Positions 1 through 5,891 of a stretch of DNA of 6,390 bases are shown here, piece by piece. A model generated the notes under the pieces. That model was not told the DNA's origin. It saw only the letters and a program-made list of their open reading frames with translations, and searched no databases. The position numbers and the translations under genes were made by a program. The DNA comes from Candidatus Solincola jinzensis (GTDB lineage Bacteria > Actinomycetota > Geothermincolia > Geothermincolales > RBG-13-55-18), in NCBI GenBank assembly GCA_015711875.1, contig JACVJG010000184.1, positions 1-6,390 on the forward strand, written 5' to 3'. How positions within the stretch are numbered: the first letter of the stretch is position 1; every line of letters starts with the position of its first letter.

Positions 1-1329
1 TCCCTGTCCTATGACCGGCGCCTGGCGTTATACGACCTCAGGGTCACCGAGGCACATGCCATGGCCCTGGAGGAGTGCGGGGTGCTGGAAGCCGGCGAGA
101 GGAAAGCCGTGGTCTCTGTTTTGGGCGAGCTGCGCGCGGAGATGGAGAGGGGGGAGTTCGCGTTCGCCGACGATGAGGACATACACACAGCGGTGGAGAG
201 GGCGCTGGTGGAGCGCCTTGGGGAGACGGGGGCAAAACTGAGGGCTGGGCGCAGCCGCAACGACCAGGTGGCCGCGGACATGCGACTTTTCGTAAAGGAA
301 GAGTCCCGCCACATCTCCATCCTGCTGCTTGAACTCATGGGGGTGGTGCTGGAGCGCGCGCGGGAACACCTGGGTGCGGTGATGCCGGGATTCACCCACC
401 TACAGCCGGCGCAGCCCGTGCTCTTGTCCCACCACCTGATGGCCTACTTCGAGATGTTCAGGCGTGATGTGCAGAGGCTCGGGGAGGCGGCAGCCCGCGC
501 CGATCTCTGCCCCCTGGGAAGCGGGGCCCTCGCGGGCGTGACCTTTCCGCTCGACCGCGGGATGATGGCGGACGAGCTCGGTTTCGGCGGCATCACCGCC
601 AATTCCATGGACGCGGTTTCCGACCGCGATTTCGTGGCCGATCTCCTGTACGCGTTGAGCATGCTGGCGACGCATCTCAGCCGCATGGCGGAGGAGATGG
701 TCTTATGGTGCACGCCGCGTTTCGGTTTCATGGAGCTGGACGAGGCTTACGCAACCGGGTCCTCCATCATGCCCCAGAAGGCCAACCCGGACCTGGCGGA
801 GCTGGTGAGGGGCAAGACCGGCCGCATGCTGGGACACCTGGTAGCCATGCTGGCCATGCTCAAAGGGCTGCCCCTTTCCTATAACCGCGACCTTCAGGAG
901 GACAAGGAGGGCCTCTTCGACGCCGTTGACCAGGCGGGAGCGATGCTGAAGGTGATGGCCGGAGCCCTTTCCACCGCCAGGTTCGATGTGGTGAGGATGG
1001 CGGAGGCGGCGGAGGAGGGCTTCACCAACGCCACGGATCTGGCGGATTACCTGGTGCGCAGGGGGCTTCCTTTCCTGGAAGCGCACGCCGCTGCCGGCAG
1101 GTTGGTGAGGGCTTGCATGGAGGCAGGCAAAAGGCTTGACGAGTTGGAGCTGGAGGAGTTTCAGGCCGTGGAGCCGAGGGTGGAGGGTGACGTGTACGAT
1201 CACCTCGCCTTGTCGGCCTGCGTGGAAGCCAGGGACCTGCCGGGGGGCACGGCCACGGCGCAGGTGGAGGAGGCGATGGCGCGGGCGCAGGAGTGGCTGG
1301 AGGCACGCCTTCTGCGCTTGAGGGACTGA
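1..1329 (+). CDS. argH: Argininosuccinate lyase, 5' end cut off by the window
   Basis: This enzyme splits argininosuccinate into arginine and fumarate, the last step of arginine synthesis, in the cytoplasm as a homotetramer of the fumarase/aspartase superfamily. The frame is open from base 1. The first visible residues (SLSYDRRLALYDL) match the family's conserved N-terminal segment, so the ATG at 61 is internal and only about 20-30 residues are missing; 442 are visible against a usual ~460. Counting from base 1, visible landmarks are AGRSRNDQVA (82-91), GFTHLQPAQP with the catalytic-region His at 133, and the signature loop GSSIMPQKANP (253-263) holding the catalytic Ser. One small deviation is Ala where most homologues have a second Lys (MPQKKNP); the PROSITE-type pattern allows any residue there. 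The tail LPGGTA (visible 413-418) is also typical. The gene ends 29 bases before polX, so co-transcription is likely. Family assignment is near certain. Confidence 0.97.
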   Translation, partial: SLSYDRRLALYDLRVTEAHAMALEECGVLEAGERKAVVSVLGELRAEMERGEFAFADDEDIHTAVERALVERLGETGAKLRAGRSRNDQVAADMRLFVKEESRHISILLLELMGVVLERAREHLGAVMPGFTHLQPAQPVLLSHHLMAYFEMFRRDVQRLGEAAARADLCPLGSGALAGVTFPLDRGMMADELGFGGITANSMDAVSDRDFVADLLYALSMLATHLSRMAEEMVLWCTPRFGFMELDEAYATGSSIMPQKANPDLAELVRGKTGRMLGHLVAMLAMLKGLPLSYNRDLQEDKEGLFDAVDQAGAMLKVMAGALSTARFDVVRMAEAAEEGFTNATDLADYLVRRGLPFLEAHAAAGRLVRACMEAGKRLDELELEEFQAVEPRVEGDVYDHLALSACVEARDLPGGTATAQVEEAMARAQEWLEARLLRLRD

Positions 1330-1358
1330 GGCAGCCGGGGCGGAGAAGGGGCTTGCCC

Positions 1359-3095
1359 ATGGGAAAGAGCGAGGAACTCAGCAGGGCGTTCGAGGAACTG
1401 GCCGAGCTTTCGGAGATAAAGGGCGAGGTTCGCTTCAAGGTCAACGCGTACCATAAGGCGGCGGAGATCGCCCGCTCCCACGGCGAGGAGCTTCTGGCCC
1501 TTGATGACCTGAAGGAGCTGCGAAAATACCCTGGCATCGGGGAGGGCATCGCCAAGAAGATCCTGGAGTTCAAGCGCACCGGCACCATCTCCAAGCTGGA
1601 AGAGCTCAAGGAGGAGGTGCCGGTGGAGCTCATATCCCTTCTCCAGGTCCCTAACCTGGGGCCGAAGCGGGCGAAATTGATATACGACGAGCTGGGGGTG
1701 CGCACGGTGGAAGAGCTCCAGGCCGCAGCCGAGGCGCACCAGTTGGCCGGGCTCCACGGCCTTGGACCCAAAGCGGAGCTGAACATCCTCGAGGGCATAA
1801 GGCACCTTCAGACCACCTCGGGGCGTCTCCTGCTGCACACCGCCTACCGCATCCAGGAGGAGATAACGCGGGCCTTGTCGGAAAAGCTACCCGCACTCAA
1901 GACGAGCCCGGCCGGGAGCCTGCGGCGCATGAAGGAGACCATAGGCGACATCGATATCCTGGCGGCATCACGGAAGCCCCTGGAGGTCATGGATGCCTTC
2001 TGCTCCCTGGGCATGGTGGACAAGGTGCTGCTGCGCGGAGAGACCAAGAGCTCGGTGCTGACCGCGGAGGGCCTGCAGGTGGATCTCAGGGTGGTGAAGC
2101 CCGAGGAGTACGGCGCGGCATTGCAGTATTTCACCGGTTCGCAGGCGCACAACGTGCGCGTGCGCGAGATCGCCAAGAAAGACGGCAAGAAGATCAACGA
2201 GTACGGCGTCTTTCGCGTCGAGGACGACCGCAGGCTGGCGGGGGAGAGCGAGGAGGAGGTCTACGCCTCGCTGGGCATGGCCTGCCCTCCACCCGAAATA
2301 AGGGAGGACCGTGGAGAGGTGGAGGCCGCTCTGCGGGGGGAGCTGCCGGAGCTGTTGAGAAGGGAGGACATCCGGGGTGACCTGCACGCCCACACCGACG
2401 CCAGCGACGGGGTTGCGGACCTGGCTGAGATGAGGAAAGCGGCGGAAAGGCTCGGATACCGCTATCTCGCGGTGACCGATCACGCGGCGGGGCTCAAGGT
2501 GGCGGGAGGCTTATCCCGCGAGCGCCTGCTGCGTCAGGTAGAGGAGATCAGGAGGCTGAACGCCAGGGGAGACTCCCCCGTGACCCTGTTGGCGGGCAGC
2601 GAGGTGAACATCGACAACCAGGGCGGTCTTGATTACGACGACGAGGTGCTCTCATGCCTCGACGTGGTGGTGGCTTCGGTGCATGCCGGTTTCAAGCAGG
2701 ACCGCGAGACGGTTACGCGGCGGGTGATAAGAGCCATGCGTAATCCCCACGTGAAGATAGTCGCGCACCCCACCGGCAGGCTCATAGGGCAGCGGCCGCC
2801 CTACGATATCGACTTGGCGGCGGTGATGGAGGAAGCGCGTCGCACGGGCACCGCGCTGGAGCTCAACGCCTTTCCCGACCGCCTGGACCTGGGGGACGAG
2901 AACCTCATGCGTGCGCGTGCCATGGGGGTGATGATCGCCATCGGCACCGACGCGCACCGGCCCGAGCATCTCGATTTCATGCTCTTCGGGGTGGCCACGG
3001 CTCGGCGGGGCTGGCTTTCCCGCTCCAATCTCCTCAATGCCCTGGACGCCGACGAGCTACTGGAATGGCTCTGGCGCGGGCGCCCCAGGGCCTGA
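1359..3095 (+). CDS. polX: DNA polymerase X family protein with C-terminal PHP domain
   Basis: This is a bacterial PolX, a gap-filling DNA polymerase of base-excision and break repair whose PHP domain gives Mn-dependent 3'-5' exonuclease and, in studied members, AP-endonuclease activity. The 578 residues match the usual ~570-580. Order: N-terminal helix-hairpin-helix region with GIGEGIA (59-65), NLGPKRA (99-105) and GLGPKAE (about 134-140); palm with GSLRR (186-190), then GDIDI giving Asp197 and Asp199, and third Asp242 in LQVDLRV; YFTGSQAHN and KINEYGVF; then PHP with GDLHAHT (His343, His345), TDH (374-375), GSE (Glu415), SVH (His442), AHPTG (His470) and TDAH (Asp531, His533). Both active sites look intact. 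A small oddity is Asn417 where relatives usually have Asp (GxExDI). The ATG at 1359 is chosen over an in-frame ATG at 1293 because 1293 lies inside argH, the family start fits, and GGAGAAGGGG lies at 1342-1351. Confidence 0.96.
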   Translation: MGKSEELSRAFEELAELSEIKGEVRFKVNAYHKAAEIARSHGEELLALDDLKELRKYPGIGEGIAKKILEFKRTGTISKLEELKEEVPVELISLLQVPNLGPKRAKLIYDELGVRTVEELQAAAEAHQLAGLHGLGPKAELNILEGIRHLQTTSGRLLLHTAYRIQEEITRALSEKLPALKTSPAGSLRRMKETIGDIDILAASRKPLEVMDAFCSLGMVDKVLLRGETKSSVLTAEGLQVDLRVVKPEEYGAALQYFTGSQAHNVRVREIAKKDGKKINEYGVFRVEDDRRLAGESEEEVYASLGMACPPPEIREDRGEVEAALRGELPELLRREDIRGDLHAHTDASDGVADLAEMRKAAERLGYRYLAVTDHAAGLKVAGGLSRERLLRQVEEIRRLNARGDSPVTLLAGSEVNIDNQGGLDYDDEVLSCLDVVVASVHAGFKQDRETVTRRVIRAMRNPHVKIVAHPTGRLIGQRPPYDIDLAAVMEEARRTGTALELNAFPDRLDLGDENLMRARAMGVMIAIGTDAHRPEHLDFMLFGVATARRGWLSRSNLLNALDADELLEWLWRGRPRA

Positions 3096-3139
3096 CCCGT
3101 CCGCTACCCGTCACGGCGTCAAGCCCATATAATAGGGCT
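3095..3139 (+). promoter_or_regulatory. Candidate promoter with operator-like repeats for the RemA-like gene
   Basis: A perfect TATAAT lies at 3128-3133, 58 bases before the next start codon. It sits in the middle of an inverted repeat, AGCCC (3122-3126) - N8 - GGGCT (3135-3139). No TTGACA-like box is found 16-19 bases upstream. That place is occupied instead by the second copy of a direct repeat, ACCCGTC at 3095-3101 and 3106-3112, spaced 11 bases (one helical turn) apart. What is seen: the hexamer and the repeats. What is inferred: a promoter that depends on an activator, or is controlled by a repressor, bound at one or both repeats. The five-base arms are short enough to arise by chance. 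Confidence 0.5.
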
Positions 3140-3190
3140 GGGTGGATAAGCGGCGGCGAGAAACCCGGGAGCCTGCGGGAGGGGCAGAGA

Positions 3191-3589
3191 ATGGAGATCA
3201 AGAGAAACCAGATAATCCCCCTGGGATATGGGAAATATTTCCGCTCGGATAAGATCGTAGGCCTGGAACCCATAGGCGACGAGCGCGGCCCGGCCAGGAG
3301 GACCTACGTCTACGTGGAGGGTCGGCCAGAGCCGGTGGTCGCTTCCCGCGCCGAGGGCACCATCCTCAGAGACCTGGTGCTCTCGCGAGAAGAGGTGGAG
3401 GCCTCCGTGGCCTTCGACCTCCTGGACCGCGTGCTGCACGAGCTGGAGCGCGTGGGCCCCATACTTCGTCGCTCCATCCGCGAGGAGACAGGGCTGGACA
3501 TCGACGACCTCGTGGTGCGCATAAGGCGCGTGCTGGCGCGCGAGGACGAAGAGGAGGAATACGAGCAGGGCTCGCTGTTCTCCACTTGA
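3191..3589 (+). CDS. Small RemA/DUF370-like protein with acidic helical C-terminal extension
   Basis: The 132-residue product is soluble, with no signal peptide or membrane segment. Its first ~62 residues resemble, by eye, the RemA (DUF370) family: a glycine/aromatic turn (LGYGKYF, 11-17) followed by KIVGLEP (21-27), then ARRTYVYVEG (35-44) and VVASRAEGTILRDL (49-62), which can be laid against RemA's GFGN...I..I.SPES and GRRT...V...VILSA..PET...RL. RemA proteins are small oligomeric DNA-binding regulators (biofilm matrix genes in Bacillus). RemA is only ~85-90 residues, and the central helical linker of RemA seems shortened here. The remaining ~70 residues (EEVEASVAFDLLDRVLHELE onward) look helical and end in an acidic run (118-125) then GSLFST. 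The ATG is chosen because GGGAGGGG lies 6 bases upstream (3177-3184). The gene is real on codon pattern, spacing and RBS; the family match is tentative and function is unknown. Confidence 0.8.
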   Translation: MEIKRNQIIPLGYGKYFRSDKIVGLEPIGDERGPARRTYVYVEGRPEPVVASRAEGTILRDLVLSREEVEASVAFDLLDRVLHELERVGPILRRSIREETGLDIDDLVVRIRRVLAREDEEEEYEQGSLFST

Positions 3590-3603
3590 GCGTGGAGAAC
3601 GGT
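3574..3603 (+). other. Stem-loop spanning the stop codon of the RemA-like gene
   Basis: GTTCTCCAC (3577-3585) pairs perfectly with GTGGAGAAC (3592-3600) around a six-base loop TTGAGC that contains the TGA stop (3587-3589). Two G-U pairs and one C-G pair can extend the stem to 12 pairs (3574-3576 with 3601-3603). No T-run follows, so it is not a standard intrinsic terminator. It could be a weak or factor-assisted terminator, an mRNA 3'-end stabiliser, or an element affecting expression of the NIF3-like gene 45 bases downstream. Confidence 0.5.
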
Positions 3604-3635
3604 CTGGGAGCTGCGGCTTGACGAGGCGATAGAGC

Positions 3636-3642
3636 AAGGAGG
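3636..3642 (+). promoter_or_regulatory. Ribosome binding site fixing a TTG start
   Basis: AAGGAGG lies six bases before the TTG at 3649. An in-frame TGA at 3619 limits how far upstream the gene could start, and the next in-frame ATG (3685) has no comparable site, so the TTG is the best start for the NIF3-like gene. Confidence 0.85.
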
Positions 3643-3648
3643 AAGGCG

Positions 3649-4644
3649 TTGAAGCTCGGCGAGATCCACAAACTGGCGGTTAAGATGGGGATCGAGAAGG
3701 ATCCCCGCGGGAAAGAGGAGATCAAGCGACTTCTGGAACGCAACCGCGAGAAATACGAGAAACTGCCGGAGAAGGAAAAGGAGTTCTTCGACCTCGACAG
3801 CCTGGAGAACCCTTTTCCGGACTCCCGTATCCTGGTGGGCGACCCGGAAACCGAGGTGAGGTCGGCCCTGGTGGGAATAGACATGGAGGTGCCGGAGGTG
3901 CTGCTCGCCGACCGCCTGCGTGAAAAGGGAGAGCCACTGGACCTCATCATCAGCCACCACCCCGAGGGCCAGGCGCTGGTGAACCTGGACAAGGTCATGG
4001 CCCTGCAGGCTGACGAGTGGTACCGCCACGGGGTTCCCATAAACGTGGGGGAGGCCCTTATCGGGCCGCGCATGAAGGAGATATACCGCGCTTTCCTTCC
4101 CCGCAACCATGAGCGCGCCCTTGACGCGGCGCGCATCCTGGGCATACCCTTCATGAGCATGCACACGGTGGCCGACAACCAGGTGCACTCCTTCCTCAAT
4201 GACCACTTCGCGCGCAGGAAGCCCCGCACCGTCGGAGACGTGTTGGACTGCCTTCTGGAGCTGCCCGAGTACCGCGCCTCGGCGCGCATACAGGCCGGCC
4301 CGACGATCATCGTGGGCAGCAAGGAGAACCGGGCTGGCAACATCATGGTGGACATGACCGGCGGCACGGAAGGACCCCGCGAGGTGTTGGAAAAACTTTC
4401 CTCAGCGGGCGTGGGCACCATCGTGGCCATGCATTATTCGGAAAAACACAAGGAGGAGGCGGAAAAGCACCGCATCAACGTGGTCATCGCCGGCCACATC
4501 GTTTCGGATTCCCTGGGCATGAACCTCATCCTGGACCGTCTGGAGGAAAGGGGGGTCGGGATCATCCCCGTTTCGGGCCTGGTCAGGGTGTCAAGGGCAC
4601 GCAAGAAAGGAGCGGCCGCGGGAGGAGCGCGACGGCGCGCTTGA
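3649..4644 (+). CDS. NIF3-like (DUF34) metal-binding family protein
   Basis: The 331-residue product matches the NIF3/DUF34 superfamily, a widely conserved group of soluble proteins with a two-metal site whose biochemical role is unsettled; some members have been annotated as GTP cyclohydrolase I type 2, which should not be transferred here. Visible features: a charged N-terminal helical stretch (1-50); VGIDMEVPEVLLADRL (75-90); DLIISHHPEG with His103 and His104, the hallmark metal-binding motif; MHTVADNQVH (171-180); and a C-terminal block VAMHYSEKH (259-267) and VIAGHIVSDSLG (279-290), corresponding to the family's closing G-E-x-x-H and GH-x-x-SE motifs. Two acids differ: Met261 stands where a Glu is usual before the His, and Asp287 replaces the final Glu. 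The last ~15 residues are a basic, Ala/Gly/Arg-rich tail. The N-terminal extension and internal spacing suggest a distinct subfamily. It lies 59 bases after the RemA-like gene. Confidence 0.85.
   Translation: MKLGEIHKLAVKMGIEKDPRGKEEIKRLLERNREKYEKLPEKEKEFFDLDSLENPFPDSRILVGDPETEVRSALVGIDMEVPEVLLADRLREKGEPLDLIISHHPEGQALVNLDKVMALQADEWYRHGVPINVGEALIGPRMKEIYRAFLPRNHERALDAARILGIPFMSMHTVADNQVHSFLNDHFARRKPRTVGDVLDCLLELPEYRASARIQAGPTIIVGSKENRAGNIMVDMTGGTEGPREVLEKLSSAGVGTIVAMHYSEKHKEEAEKHRINVVIAGHIVSDSLGMNLILDRLEERGVGIIPVSGLVRVSRARKKGAAAGGARRRA
3687..3706 (+). other. Inverted repeat inside the 5' end of the NIF3-like gene
   Basis: GGGGATC (3687-3693) and GATCCCC (3700-3706) are perfect complements around a six-base GAGAAG loop, starting 36 bases downstream of the TTG start. 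It can form a GC-rich hairpin in the early coding region. It may reflect only the encoded residues (GIEKDP), so a role is uncertain. Confidence 0.3.
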
Positions 4645-4666
4645 GGCGACGCGCTGTATGGCTTGC

Positions 4667-4695
4667 TTGAAAAAAGCCGCCACATGGTCTATGGC
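4667..4695 (+). promoter_or_regulatory. Weak candidate promoter for the TPR gene
   Basis: TTGAAA (4667-4672, five of six matches to the -35 consensus) is followed after exactly 17 bases by TATGGC (4690-4695, only three of six matches to the -10 consensus). The local sequence is less GC-rich than the genes around it. It would start transcription near 4702, giving a leader of about 50 bases that includes the inverted repeat at 4716-4741. The poor -10 box keeps confidence low. Confidence 0.3.
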
Positions 4696-4715
4696 AGAAA
4701 TAGAGCGTTGGCACA

Positions 4716-4741
4716 AGGTCTTTTGACCACGGCAAAGACCT
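4716..4741 (+). promoter_or_regulatory. 8-bp inverted repeat just before the TPR gene's ribosome binding site
   Basis: AGGTCTTT (4716-4723) and AAAGACCT (4734-4741) are perfect complements around a ten-base spacer. The second arm ends four bases before the GGAGG at 4745-4749. As DNA, the arms are centred 18 bases apart and could be an operator. As RNA it can form a hairpin, and its parts also have other partners: GGTC (4717-4720) with GACC (4725-4728), and CCTC (4739-4742) with GAGG (4746-4749) of the ribosome binding site. Confidence 0.45.
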
Positions 4742-4754
4742 CACGGAGGAGAGG

Positions 4755-5870
4755 ATGAGCGAGGGATATAACCTGCTGGAGCAGGGAGAACGCCTGCTGG
4801 CCGAGAACCGGTTGGAGGAGGCTATAGAGCGCTTCCGGCGCTACCTTGACGACTACCCCGAGGACGTTGACGGGCAGTACCAGTTGGGCATCGCCCTCTA
4901 CGAACGGGGCGAGCTCGAGGAGGCCGTGCTGAGGTTCGAAAGGGTGAGGAGCTTGAGCCCGGAGGACCCGCGCGGCTATGACGGCTTGGCCCTGGTGATG
5001 ATGGAACGGGGCGAGTACCGTGCTGCGGTGGAGCTCTATCGCCGGGCGCTGGAGATGGACCCCGAGAACGTCGACCTCCTCAACGAGCTGGGTATTGCCC
5101 TTCATGAACTGGGCGAGGAAGACGAGGCCCTGGAGGCCTACGAGCGCGCCATCCAGCTCGAGCCCAATTTCGGCTATCCCTATTACAACAAGGCCAGGCT
5201 GCTGGCGGGAAGGGGCCTTTACGAGGAGGCGGTCCATAACCTGGAGACGGCCATCAGCCTTTACAAGGGCGAGCGCGAGAAGCTCGTGGACGTGCTCTTC
5301 GAGCTGGCGGCGGTTTACGAGGACATCCTGGACGACGTAAAGGCCGCCGAGATCTACAGCGAGATCCTCCTGCTGGACCCGGACAACCTGGAAGCTCTCG
5401 GCTGCCTGGGCTCCATCCACCTCGACAACTGCGAGTACGAGAAGGCGGCGGCTTATTTCGACCGCCTGATCCGCCTCGACCCCCAGAACGACAACGCTTA
5501 CCTTGAGAAGGGATACGCGGTAGGCTGCATGGGTGACGTTGAGACCGAGCTCCAATATCTGGACAAATGCTTGGCGATAAACCCCCGCAACAAATATGCC
5601 CTCAGCAACAAGGGGGCCGCGCTCATGGAGCGGGGGATGCTGGATGAAGCGGAGCGTTTTCTGCGCCAGGCGGTGGAGGTCGACCCCGGTTACTCCTGGC
5701 CATACTACAACCTCGCCTGCCTCTATGCCCTGAAGGGGGAGAGGGAATTGAGCATCGACTACCTGCGGCGCGCCCTGGACCTCGACCCCGAGCTTAAGGA
5801 GGACGCCATGAGGGACTCTTGCCTGGAGGGGCTACGGCAGCACCGATCCTTCAGGGAGCTCCTCGAATAA
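4755..5870 (+). CDS. Tetratricopeptide repeat protein, about ten TPR units
   Basis: The 371 residues are almost wholly TPR units of 34 residues, a fold that binds other proteins or peptides. Units end with the typical P-x-N/D turn: YPEDVDG, SPEDPRG, DPENVDL, EPNFGYP, then DPDNLEA, DPQNDNA, NPRNKYA, DPGYSWP and DPELKED. This gives units at about 3-36, 37-70, 71-104, 105-138, 139-172, 177-210, 211-244, 245-278, 279-312 and 313-346; the fifth unit lacks the Pro turn (SLYKGEREK) and is followed by about four extra residues. The end (ELKEDAMRDSCLEGLRQHRS onward) is a common capping segment of such proteins. No signal peptide, membrane segment or enzyme domain is seen, so it is probably a cytoplasmic scaffold of unknown partner. 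ATG 4755 is preceded by GGAGG at 4745-4749. It is 110 bases from the upstream gene and converges with the PBP gene. Confidence 0.92.
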   Translation: MSEGYNLLEQGERLLAENRLEEAIERFRRYLDDYPEDVDGQYQLGIALYERGELEEAVLRFERVRSLSPEDPRGYDGLALVMMERGEYRAAVELYRRALEMDPENVDLLNELGIALHELGEEDEALEAYERAIQLEPNFGYPYYNKARLLAGRGLYEEAVHNLETAISLYKGEREKLVDVLFELAAVYEDILDDVKAAEIYSEILLLDPDNLEALGCLGSIHLDNCEYEKAAAYFDRLIRLDPQNDNAYLEKGYAVGCMGDVETELQYLDKCLAINPRNKYALSNKGAALMERGMLDEAERFLRQAVEVDPGYSWPYYNLACLYALKGERELSIDYLRRALDLDPELKEDAMRDSCLEGLRQHRSFRELLE

Positions 5871-5891
5871 GAGGCGTTTCAGGGGCACGGA

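Noticed and set aside
61..63. ATG at 61 as the start of argH
   Set aside because: The same frame is open to base 1 and the upstream residues match the conserved ArgH N-terminal region, so the true start lies before the window.
1022..1838. - strand open frames of 258 and 212 residues across argH and polX
   Set aside because: Both conserved + strand genes fully explain this region; the antisense products have no recognisable features.
3618..3648. TTGACG at 3618-3623 as a -35 box for the NIF3-like gene
   Set aside because: At 16-18 bases downstream the sequence is the purine-rich ribosome binding site (GGAAGG), with no -10-like hexamer.
3310..4430. Long open frames on the - strand across the RemA-like and NIF3-like genes (about 298 and 354 residues)
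   Set aside because: They are antisense to genes with recognisable protein families and good ribosome binding sites, and their products are low-complexity (Ser/Arg- or His/Val-rich), as expected from opposite-strand frames in GC-rich DNA.
4660..4678. GGCTT / AAGCC stem with A-rich loop after the NIF3-like gene as a terminator
   Set aside because: Only five pairs around a nine-base loop and no T-run downstream on the + strand.
4709..4724. TGGCAC as the -24 element of a sigma-54 promoter before the TPR gene
   Set aside because: The required TTGC-type -12 element is absent at the correct spacing (CTTT is found at 4720-4723).
4689..5555. 288-residue open frame on the - strand opposite the TPR gene
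   Set aside because: Its composition (Leu, Val and His rich, no motif) mirrors the repeating TPR codons on the + strand; there is no sign of an independent gene.
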